Below, in pieces: positions 49,701-57,202 of a DNA stretch of 64,000 nt. The notes under the pieces were generated by a model that was given only the letters and a program-made list of their open reading frames with translations, did not search any database and was not told the origin of the DNA. Where the stretch lies: positions 1 through 64,000 of the forward strand of contig CM041197.1 in the NCBI GenBank assembly GCA_023078555.1, read 5' to 3'. The DNA comes from Ulva prolifera. Its lineage: Eukaryota > Chlorophyta > Ulvophyceae > Ulvales > Ulvaceae. Both the position numbers and the translations under genes were made by a program. How positions within the stretch are numbered: the stretch's first letter is position 1; the number at the start of each line of letters is the position of its first letter.

Positions 49701-52286
49701 GAAAAAGGCCATATAAGGAATGATATCCTTATCACAAGACCGCACTAAAAACTCATCTAATTCTGTCGTCGCAAGCAACTTGTACTTGCGTTTCTCCTCA
49801 TCCCTCAACTTATCGCGCTCGGCCTTTTTCATGCGCTTACCTTTCCCCAGGCTCTTCTCAGCTTCGTCAACGTCCGCAGACGCATTGACAGCATGCTGAG
49901 CTTTCAGGCCCTTGAGGATGCTCGCCAGTTTGTCATGGTACAATGCCGATGATGGCGTGAGATTGTGACCATGGACAACGCTGGCGAGGCATTCTATCCA
50001 CAGGAACAGAGGCAGGCCGCTCGCGAGCAGCACAGCACGGAGTGACTCAAAGGCCACTCCGATCCTCCTCTCGATCATGCCATTACAGCGATGAGCGGCT
50101 GTGGGGGTCAAGCGGTGAGTGATGCCACGACGCTGGAGGTAGAGCTTTAAGGCCGCGACCATAAACTCTCCCCCTTTGTCGGTGTGTAAGATGCGCACAC
50201 CCGGTTCACCTGGCTTCACCACATTCACCCGAATGCGTTCGATAATATAAGAGATCATGGCCGCAGCCTCACTCTTTTTGCGCAGACCTACCACGAAAGT
50301 ATAACGGGTAAAGGCACACATCACAAACAAAACATATTTCACACCACCAATTCCTACCGGAGAGACAGGACCAGCTAAATCGGCGTGCAGTTGCTCACCA
50401 GGCCACTTGGCCTGGCCCATGAGCGCACGATCATTGGCGGAAAACTTGCCCGCAGGCACCTTGCCAATTCTGCAGCCGTGACACCGATTCCCCAGCGGCT
50501 CGGAATCGACATCCAGATTCAAATGACCATAAAATTCACTGTTGGACTGCATTCGTTTTAGGACCCAATTTGACTGGTGAAAAGACAAATGCGCTAGAAA
50601 AGCAGGTTCCAGCAAGTATGCATCATATGGAACCTCAGCTCCCCCAGCATTGGGTCGCTTCAGGTCAATGGCCGCAACCGCCATATGATGCCACTGCTGT
50701 TGATCCTCAATAACTGAGGTCGGACTGCTCTGGTTAGACCAGACTACCCCCCTATTGACAGGCGCACCGACAAGAATGGGTTTGGTCTCTACTGCCATTT
50801 TGAAGGCAAAGACAGGGTGACCATCCATATCTAGTTCCTGATATTTGGCATCGTCCTCTATGTCGGTAGCCATATCACCCAGACCAGGGACATATAACAC
50901 ATTCCTACGCGTGTCTAGGAACATCTGCTCTGATCTAAGACCCATCGTGCTGAGCAGGTTGTACGGACATTCGGGAGCATAGTAAACACCAGGGATTTCC
51001 ACATCCAGTGGGTGCGTGTTCCCATGCTTGTCCACATAAGTACCCAGGTTCACCTGAATGGTTCCCCTACCCATGATAGAAAGCTGCCCTGGTCCCGCGA
51101 GATTGGCAACTTTCTGACACGGGCCGTACTCAGTGAACATTTCCCGATTTCCTACTATATGCATGTCCGACCCACTATCAACAATGATATTCCACGGCAT
51201 GGACGCGTCCGGCTGTGGGTACTTGGCAGGCATTTCAATAGTGCAAACATCTCTGGCCGCAGCCTGTTTGCGTTGGGGGCAGTTCGCACGCAAATGTCCC
51301 TTCTTCTTGCAGAAGAAACAGGTCCTGGTCTCCTCGCGAGGAGCCTGGCCAGCTGCGACAGCAGCGACCACAGGGCCATCACCACGGTGCTGCTTGCGCC
51401 AGCCATGGCCTGGTTTGCCCGCGGGCGCCCCAGACCTAGCCTGCAGCGACCGCTGTTGTTTGAGCAAATCAGCATGCTCAGTTAAACGCGATATTATCAC
51501 ATGAGGGGAGGAGTGTTGAACTTCGCCGCGCACAGCGTTGAACTCCTCCCCCACCTCTAACAGTTTCAATCGTAGCCATCGCTGGCCCACATCGGCACCT
51601 AGTGCCTCCAGTTGAGTGTAAACACTCATCACCTCACCACAATATGTCGCGACATCTTTATTGTGTTGTGACAAAGAATTGAACCGACTCCACAGTCTGT
51701 GGATCTCGGCTTCAGTGCTAGGTCTGTACTTGGCAGTCAAGTAAGACCATGCTTCACACAAATATGACATGCGATAGACAGTCGTCCTATCCGCGTCAGG
51801 CAAAGACATTAGGACCTGTGTCCTCGCCCTAGCATGAACACGCTGTTCGTCCGCAGACGGTGCGTGCTGCAGCAAATGATCTAACTCGAATTGACCTAAC
51901 CACAAAAAGACTTTCTTCTCGTACGCAACGAAGCTTTCGGTCTTAAAATTCCACTCAGGCAATTTCCCTTTGGTCAAGTCAGGCTCGCTACGTCCCCGAG
52001 ATGCACGCAGCGCTTCGGTCAACGTCTCGAGCGTGATGAATGACTCAGTGTGACCGTGATCGTCAACAACATGAGAGGAAAAAGGCACCTGCTGGCTGCT
52101 CTGCCCAGTATGGGAAGAGGGTAGTGGCCGGACAATTCGTCCGCCCCGGAGCAACATACCCGCAGGCTGTTCTCCGTCAGGGAGCTGCTGGTCAGCGTCC
52201 CTGTCGACGAGAGGCTGCTGGTCAGCATCGTCACGCCTCTCTTCGCGAAGAGAGTCGGCGTTGGAGTTTGCGTTCGAGAGAGACAT
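46728..52286 (-). CDS. Copia Gag-Pol polyprotein, 1,852 residues
   Basis: One uninterrupted frame. The N-terminal 55 residues or so are Asp/Gln-rich, followed by a copia-type Gag region (about 110-260) and a CCHC zinc knuckle near 319-333. The protease has a DSG active-site motif near 372. A GAG-pre-integrase HHCC-like region lies near 570-610, and the integrase core has its D, D and E residues near 635, 700 and 735. A long linker of low complexity separates integrase from reverse transcriptase (about 1,330-1,580, with a VDD catalytic motif near 1,532). RNase H occupies about 1,695-1,840. The single-frame Gag-Pol organisation is common in plant and algal copia elements. The frame ends 17 nt before the 3' LTR. 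Confidence 0.95.
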   Translation of the reverse strand: MSLSNANSNADSLREERRDDADQQPLVDRDADQQLPDGEQPAGMLLRGGRIVRPLPSSHTGQSSQQVPFSSHVVDDHGHTESFITLETLTEALRASRGRSEPDLTKGKLPEWNFKTESFVAYEKKVFLWLGQFELDHLLQHAPSADEQRVHARARTQVLMSLPDADRTTVYRMSYLCEAWSYLTAKYRPSTEAEIHRLWSRFNSLSQHNKDVATYCGEVMSVYTQLEALGADVGQRWLRLKLLEVGEEFNAVRGEVQHSSPHVIISRLTEHADLLKQQRSLQARSGAPAGKPGHGWRKQHRGDGPVVAAVAAGQAPREETRTCFFCKKKGHLRANCPQRKQAAARDVCTIEMPAKYPQPDASMPWNIIVDSGSDMHIVGNREMFTEYGPCQKVANLAGPGQLSIMGRGTIQVNLGTYVDKHGNTHPLDVEIPGVYYAPECPYNLLSTMGLRSEQMFLDTRRNVLYVPGLGDMATDIEDDAKYQELDMDGHPVFAFKMAVETKPILVGAPVNRGVVWSNQSSPTSVIEDQQQWHHMAVAAIDLKRPNAGGAEVPYDAYLLEPAFLAHLSFHQSNWVLKRMQSNSEFYGHLNLDVDSEPLGNRCHGCRIGKVPAGKFSANDRALMGQAKWPGEQLHADLAGPVSPVGIGGVKYVLFVMCAFTRYTFVVGLRKKSEAAAMISYIIERIRVNVVKPGEPGVRILHTDKGGEFMVAALKLYLQRRGITHRLTPTAAHRCNGMIERRIGVAFESLRAVLLASGLPLFLWIECLASVVHGHNLTPSSALYHDKLASILKGLKAQHAVNASADVDEAEKSLGKGKRMKKAERDKLRDEEKRKYKLLATTELDEFLVRSCDKDIIPYMAFFRDTSVEVFQDLLRQQRPWGVEVYAYPRDDKLRKLSPRGVPAYWVGAGLGPSMQRVYAQDVPGGRVFVVRQVMCTADQMIRHVRKYDASAVVDKREPKEFANSYTVAFEADDEGERVTDADVPPFAAEHTYDGGVLRRLRDQLHTPPGHGRVPVMEMTFRQDNPDPDPTAYSPRFGAGSSAEIIRRDPARATPEIARAALHRTRAMSRAAAHPDVPAPPRVHGEVHHPVATPSRTARYVVTRNAVLHDPGVEVAFPIPVSVSASDDDMEDPSDDDSRGIYDDDDEQRMDYTVSDDDRAAAHQNLEAQRVRSGSNSAAASASGAGAVAQPLRGAEAPRPFWEDEPDEVETGSELGGEDPDPSAAVGVDLPDEVRAIPAALPRIKINPLVRRRLVPLAADVAAVHMNEPAGSNASSETVVAAIEVSACSQDTSAAADCGVSCAGLKPQHVESGEQQSVQRRGSRRAAAARKQKASSDPDMPSMKEGLAGPDRDAWLRAMQEEVDALGEHGTFGLCYLPAGKRAISGKWVLKIKRGPAGEVQRYKARYVARGFSQVEGIDFFETWSPVGSYATLRVLLSVAAQEDLEIRHIDIQCAFLNGELEEEVFVEQPPFFTDGTARVWRLHKTLYGLKQAAREWHKALIKVLAEMGFVCAQSDPGLYVRTSGRCFIFLWVDDLFIFSSSAGLQELVDIILTKFEGRDLGELAWALGTEIMRDRKAKTIIMTQRNKIRNLLEKYSMSDCRKSPTPLVPRQQLRSAKEHPDLEKASAAEHSRFMSAVGSIQYIAGVTRPDLSYVAHALARHMSSSLKEHWSAVQHVLRYLQSTKNLGIKFIGSEGHGCLLEAYSDADFANSADLKSVSGMVIRVHGNCVLWRSKKQSIVAGDTTEAELIAMSATANELMWVKQLLLDLKLVPHKPTLWGDNKSANILAVNAVSTDRSKHIRVRHLRVREYVQMDELKVAWVGTVDQLADVFTKVLPGPALLEVRNKLQLVET

Positions 52287-52580
52287 CCTGCATCAGGACA
52301 GATGGTTGTTTGTCGCGCGCAGCAACTAACCAGTGGGATTGCTCGCAAGCAAACAGGTTGAGAAAAACAAGCGAACGCGTTCGCTCTTCTCAGCGCTGAT
52401 CATTAAAACAAGCTTCTCGAATTGTGTCTAACAACAATATGCTACGAGAGAGCTAAATGATTCCTGCGCTTTTGACCGCAGTCTGAGCGCCGGCGGAACA
52501 GTGGAATGCCCGCCGTGTCTGCGCGCAGACATTGGCCGACGGCTTTCCTGAACAAAACCATAAACAGACATAACGCTAAC
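52287..52580 (-). other. 5' untranslated leader of the copia element
   Basis: About 290 bases between the primer-binding site and the Gag start. No conserved coding frame. It should carry packaging and translation signals of the element, none of which I can identify specifically. Confidence 0.6.
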
Positions 52581-52593
52581 TTCACCGATACCA
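52581..52593 (-). other. Primer-binding site of the copia element
   Basis: Read on the minus strand, TGGTATCGGTGAA follows the 5' LTR immediately. TGGTATC matches the complement of the 3' end of initiator tRNA-Met, the usual primer in copia elements (plant consensus TGGTATCAGAGC); the match weakens after seven bases. Confidence 0.65.
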
Positions 52594-52939
52594 TGTCAGA
52601 AAAGCTATCATACGTGCAGGTCAGGACGCGCAGTCCTTGTTCAGGTCAGGTCAGGACAGCCAACATCTCATACCTGCTGCGCACAGAGGTAGAACCGAGA
52701 GATGTTGAAGGGAAGTGCTAGTACCGGGAAACAGTAAAGAGAATGGTTACAGATCTCAGTGTGCACATGCTTATATGCACACTGAACACTCAAGGTTACG
52801 GCGGGAAACCCTCGCACGATCTCTCTCACTATATCGAGACAATCCTAACTGGCGGCTTACCCCTACACTGGATCCGCGGATCGTCCGTGCATGGGTGCAC
52901 CTGTCACCACTGCTGCCCGCAGGCTCATGCATTGTGACA
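52594..52939 (-). repeat. 5' LTR of the copia element
   Basis: 346 bp, the partner of 46,365-46,710, with no difference found on reading the two side by side. It includes the probable TATA element (TATAAGC on the minus strand, about 52,770) that should drive the element's transcript. Confidence 0.95.
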
Positions 52940-52944
52940 GGGGA

Positions 52945-53353
52945 GCCTCCCCAACAAAAGCAGCCCTTGTAAAGACTGTTAGTCAGGAGACATGGAGTGT
53001 GAGATCTGTCTACTACCCTTTAAGGTCCAGCTGCTTATATACTGTAAGCTAGCCTGTGTACGACACCTGCCACAGTGCGCTGTGCTCAGCACACTGACCC
53101 CGTACACACCAGAGGCTCCCATCGTGTCCGCCTATACGCCGGACATTTGCAATGCTTCTGGAGAACTCCAGAGCAGTGCCTCGATGGCTCGCCTGCGTCA
53201 GCAGGACGAGTCTGGCGACCACTGTTAACAGAGTCCCATACTGCCAGCCACGGTCACGTGGACTGACGGGACAGTCCGGAGGCTTCCAGAATACTCTAAG
53301 CCATGCATCTCCATGCGTGTGACGTATCGTCACAGCCCTTTTGGCGGAAAAGG
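52945..53353. other. Sequence between the copia element and repeat copy 2
   Basis: Starts with the remainder of repeat copy 1 (GCCTCCCCAAC). The rest holds short frames only (for example 52,992-53,228) with no recognisable domain. Confidence 0.45.
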
Positions 53354-53540
53354 GGGTCATGCACTCCCGTTACGAAGTGGTCCCAGTGTGGGCGCGCATC
53401 AAAACGGCCGAATTTTCATGATTAGGGACAACTTCCAGTATGGTGATCAGTGTTTGGGGACTCGTACTGAGCGATCTCGGCTGTGGGGACTCTCCCCATC
53501 CCAGGCCCCTATTTTGGCGTATAATGGCGGTTCTCCCCAA
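53354..53540 (+). repeat. Interspersed repeat, copy 2
   Basis: Same landmarks as copy 1: GGGGGTCATGCACTCCC, ACGAAGTGGTCCCAGTG, TTCCAGTATGGTGATCAGTGT, GAGCGATCTCGGCTG, GTGGGGACTCTCCCCA. It has no retroelement in it and therefore shows what an uninterrupted copy looks like. A frame through it (53,313-53,600) is open, but I have no reason to call it a gene. Confidence 0.7.
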
Positions 53541-54364
53541 ACGTCGGCATTCGCAGAGCTTTTCCCGCCCAAACGCACGCCATTGATCACAATGCAGTGA
53601 CAACACAGAAAAGTCACTGTGATATTGTACATTGGCGATATCTGCACTGTTGCGACTTCTGTGAGTGATGTGGTCGTCGTGACAGCTGAGCAGACCTCGA
53701 CGCACTGCAATGACATGGCTTCGTGTCCACGCAATGGGCAGCAGATATTATACGATGGTGTGCAAGACGTATCCGGAGCCTATATAGTAGGTGGAGCCTG
53801 TGTCGGCCTTGGAATTGCAGGGAGTCGAGTCGTGTTAGTCGTTAATACAGTGGTGGCGCAACCAGTCGAGGAGCGAAACGAGGTGAATATCGTAGCTACA
53901 TGCAACTGTGGTTTCGAGAATTCATCTATGAGGCCCGATGTGTTTCAGCGGGGGACGTTGAACAGCTGGCATCGCGCAACACCACAGAATACGATGGACA
54001 GCTGTGACTAAACCAAACTACAGGGGCAATGGCCGTGAATAACAAGCACGGTAGCTGCAAGAGCTATCTCAGCACCCGGACTTGCATTACACGTGAGTCC
54101 ACAGATTCAAGTTGGGTAGGCTACTGGTAGGCTGACCAGCTGCACCTCGCCATGGGGAAATCACATCCCGGAAATGTCAACACAACACAGTTCCGCACAA
54201 TAGTTGTTTTCAGAGTCCCAGTGTCAACAGACATCACATGAAGGTATGCTGACGACGCTGTGACACTGAGTTTGGAAAAGGGCACACAGAGACGCAAAAT
54301 AACACCAAGGAAGGCTATATGCCAGTAAAACATCAATAGAAGCATCATAGAACGAGTTTGGGGA
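53541..54364. other. Stretch with one unassigned frame (53,619-54,011)
   Basis: A 130-codon plus-strand frame includes a short hydrophobic stretch (GAYIVGGACVGLGIAG) but begins at a non-ATG codon and shows no family motif. I report it as unassigned rather than as a gene. The remainder shows nothing. Confidence 0.3.
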
Positions 54365-54627
54365 CGGTTGGGGAAGAATTTCGAGGTTTGGGGAACAAAA
54401 CGCGGATTTGGGGGTACTCCCCACGGGAACAGCCCAAATCGGCGACTTTGGGCGATCCTCCCCAAACCTCCGATATTAATCAGCAATTCTGTTCATTTAA
54501 TCTAAATAATACTGAAAGTGTTCCCCAATCGATCAAAATCGTCGTCGATTTCGCGCGCCCTCACCGGGACCACTTCGTAGCGGGAGTGCATGACCCCCTG
54601 GCGGAAAAGCGCGATTCTCCCCAACCG
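54365..54627 (-). repeat. Interspersed repeat, copy 3, with 10-bp terminal inverted repeats
   Basis: Inverted relative to copies 1 and 2: read on the minus strand it gives GGGGGTCATGCACTCCC, ACGAAGTGGTCCCGGTG, then TTGGGGAACACTTTCAGTAT. The block is bounded by CGGTTGGGGA (54,365-54,374) and TCCCCAACCG (54,618-54,627), a perfect 10-bp terminal inverted repeat, with several internal TTGGGGA/TCCCCAA motifs. No target duplication is evident. It looks like a small non-autonomous foldback or MITE-type element. Confidence 0.6.
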
Positions 54628-55508
54628 GTCTGGCTTTCCTGGCCAATCGTACACCAATACTTGCAGAGCATGATAAACATCAAAAATGAGATGGCACATG
54701 CTACATTGTTATGTACGGTATAATCTCATTGTGTGTGCATGCCATGGCCGTGTGTGCTGTCGTTCGGTTGCCATGGAGCGCGCTGACCGTGGCCGGCCAG
54801 CGGATTTCCGGGCAGAAAGCGTTGAATGCTGATGCTTGAGATGCAGCTAGATCCGATTACGTGTCTAAACATACCAATGTCGATCTCGTGCGCTTCCTGA
54901 CCATGGCACAAGTGAGTAGCGCGTTACTCTCTAACCACTTCCAAGCCTCGACGTGATACATTCCTCTGAATATATCGAGATCTTTGGGCACGGTGCCTGT
55001 TGGCCGATCGGGGTACTTGCCCGCACCTCGGTGATGGCAGAAAGCTGTATCGTCCCATAATGCGACACAGCCAGGCGTACACAGCACGCCATTCCACAAT
55101 TATGACAGATTCACCGTCTGAAACGAAACTGTACTGCGTTGATTCCATCCTGGCAAAAGGTTGCCCACTGCAAAGGGCATGGTGCAGAGGCTTGATTTGC
55201 ACAAGGGAAGTGTCAGCATGTTTCACCACATAATGGTCATACAAGACATATCATTCAAAGCAATCACTCGGATTGTAAAAATCCAAAACTTTGAACCTAC
55301 AGATGGACTCATTAGCTGCACAACACACCGCCCCTGCTCATGTCTGCAGCTACAGTATAGTTGCACACTGCAAGTTCACTGCCGCGCTCTGCTTCCATGT
55401 ATGCTACTGCATGTGTGTTATAGACAGCTGGGTTGGGTTATCGGGCCCGCTGAGAAAAATCCCGTGATCTGGGTCAACGACACAGCGACACAGCGACACA
55501 GCGACATA
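54628..55508. other. Stretch with no supported gene
   Basis: Short frames only, none with a domain. The right end carries the 8-bp microsatellite at 55,478. Confidence 0.45.
55478..55507. repeat. Microsatellite (CGACACAG)n
   Basis: About 3.75 copies of an 8-bp unit, directly beside the stop codon of the basic exon at 55,509. Confidence 0.9.
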
Positions 55509-55769
55509 TCATGATGATCGCTTGAGCTGCGTAGATGGAGCTTCCTTGCTCTTGAGGCGGCTGGTCGAGGACATAAGTCGTAACACACCGTTCGCCTTGC
55601 TCGCCTCGCTGACATTTTTTGCCTTCTTTCGGGTTTTGCCCTTCTTCGTAGATGCTTTCTGGACCGGCTTCTTCTTTTGAGCCACCGCAGTCGCAGCAGT
55701 ATTTCTACGTTTTCTAGAGCCACCAACACCTACCACATCATCAAGACTTTCCTCGTCAAGAATATCAGT
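55509..55769 (-). CDS. Probable terminal exon of a Lys/Arg-rich nuclear-type protein
   Basis: An 86-residue open stretch ends at TGA (55,509). It starts acidic (TDILDEESLDD), then becomes strongly basic: SRKRR is an obvious nuclear-localisation cluster, followed by Ala/Lys-rich sequence (QKKKPVQKASTKKGKTRKK) and a Ser/Lys-rich tail. The acceptor is placed at an AG before 55,769, just after an in-frame stop; its pyrimidine tract is poor. The composition fits a chromatin or ribosome-biogenesis protein tail, but no family is recognised and upstream exons were not found. Confidence 0.35.
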   Translation of the reverse strand, partial: TDILDEESLDDVVGVGGSRKRRNTAATAVAQKKKPVQKASTKKGKTRKKAKNVSEASKANGVLRLMSSTSRLKSKEAPSTQLKRSS

Positions 55770-55984
55770 CTCTTAAGAGTCTGCAGGCTGCTTGATTCGC
55801 GGCATGCCCGGCAGTTGCTCACTGGCAAATCAAAGACAGGTGCACACAGAGACTACGGAATTTGACTCCCAAAGCATTAGAAAGCGCATAGTGTCACACA
55901 TTGAACTCAGCAACATGTGTGCTAGTTCAGCCATGGCCACCGTGCATTGCTAGAGTTCTTTGTCCTGTGAGGTCGGTCAAAGCC

Positions 55985-56160
55985 AATGTTAATGCAGCCC
56001 TTTTTAACCTAAATTTTTATTTTAAAGCACCCTTAACGTTAAAACACGTTAAAGTAAAATAAAAGTAGAATACCCCCTTTAACGCCTCTGAATCGGTTTA
56101 ACGTTAAAATTGTAAAGTAAAATAAAATTTTAAACTGAGTCAAAATGGGGGTCAAGTTAA
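55985..56160. repeat. AT-rich island with TTAACGTTAA palindromes
   Basis: A sharply AT-rich block in GC-rich surroundings. It contains the palindrome TTAACGTTAA twice (about 56,033 and 56,099), GTTAAAGTAAAATAAAA and GTAAAGTAAAATAAAA as near-direct repeats, and runs such as TTTTTATTTTAAAG. It is strongly self-complementary. Candidates are a MITE fragment, a scaffold attachment region or a replication-start-like element; none can be proven here. Confidence 0.55.
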
Positions 56161-57057
56161 ATTTACAGCCCTACTGCGGAGGAGTTGCAGCTGACAGCCT
56201 GCAGCGGCAGCGACGCATTTCGTCGCGGTACCAGGCTACTGAAGAACACACATTGTCTATTGATGACAATTGCTTTAGAGTTACATTGCGAAGGCAGGCA
56301 GAGCGTAGCATCACTGCTGCTGTAGACGCAACGCACGGCACAACAGCTAGCTGGAGTCAGTCAAGGCAGGTCGGTGATCTTGCAGCCCCTCATATGATAC
56401 ACAAAGCGAGTCAGCTGTACAAAAGCTGCAGTCTTTGGGCTGTGAAGGGCAAGACGTCGTGACTGCTAGCCAAGGTACATGCGGTGTCCAGCACAACCGC
56501 CTCTCGCAGTGTTCGAGCTTCCAGTCGGTGTTCACAGTCGGTATTCACACGTGCTGATGCAGCAATCACACGTCGGATCGAAACAACATTGACACAGCTG
56601 TGCACAGCGCAGCCGGCATATGAATCGCGGGGCTCCTAAGATCAGGTCGTGCAACAGAGCTCCGTTACAGAGCAGCTAGGACGGTACAGGTACAGCCCGT
56701 GCGACGCGCTCGCCGCGGCCTCTGGGCCAGCCCAACCTAAAAAGACGCGTGGGGAGCGTGGAAAGCGGTGGCGATAGGTGCGAAGCGACACGTGGGCATG
56801 GACAGCGGGATCTAAGGCCCGGTGGGCAAGGACAGCGGGCTGCTGTGTCGGCCCCATGTCATTGGATTGCATTTGCAACCACATTGCCTCTGCATTCTCC
56901 ACACTGTCTCCCACCTGTCCAGGTTCAGCCCGTGTTCGGAGGCGATCGTGTTCCAAAACGAACCACCGCATTTGTGTGCAAAGCAGAATCTGAGGGTTGA
57001 CCGACCGCTCTCAGGTCGTGAGTAGCTGTCGAGTTGTTGGCATGAATGCAGGATTTT
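56161..57057. other. Stretch with no supported gene
   Basis: Contains a 105-codon plus-strand frame (56,145-56,462) and a 109-codon minus-strand frame (56,642-56,971), neither with a recognisable motif or consistent splice partner. Confidence 0.4.
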
Positions 57058-57202
57058 CTAGCGGTCCCACTCCGCCGCCGCCGGCATAGCCATGGGAATG
57101 ATGAACTCGACGAGGGCGATGATGTAAACTCTGGATAAGAAGGGAAGAAGGGCGACGAGGGCAAGGAAGGCGGTGGCGAGGGTCAATGCGAATGCGGGGT
57201 TT
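57058..57202 (-). CDS. Probable terminal exon of a membrane protein
   Basis: A 47-residue frame follows an AG acceptor (GCTGAAG) and ends at TAG (57,058). It reads NPAFALTLATAFLALVALL, then PFLSRVYIIALVEFIIP and MAMPAAAEWDR, that is, two adjacent hydrophobic segments and a short polar end. Codons are strongly C-ending (GCC, CTC, GTC, ATC, TTC), unlike surrounding non-coding frames. Incoming phase is 2; I could not find a matching upstream exon. A second frame through the same DNA is also open but has a less natural composition. Confidence 0.35.

Larger units (their letters stand above)
46360..52944 (-). mobile_element. Whole Ty1/copia LTR retrotransposon, very young
   Basis: Complete element in minus orientation, bounded by a 5-bp target duplication GGGGA (46,360-46,364 and 52,940-52,944). 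It has two 346-bp LTRs that I find identical on visual comparison, a primer-binding site, a Gag-Pol frame and a polypurine tract. Domain order (protease, integrase, reverse transcriptase, RNase H) places it in Ty1/copia (Pseudoviridae-like). With no LTR divergence seen and an uninterrupted coding frame, the insertion is recent on an evolutionary scale. It landed in a copy of an unclassified interspersed repeat. Confidence 0.95.

Noticed and set aside
48183-51504. Plus-strand frames across the copia element
   Set aside because: Antisense shadows of the Gag-Pol frame.
56145-56462. 105-codon plus-strand frame after the AT-rich island
   Set aside because: No motif and no supporting context; left as unassigned sequence.
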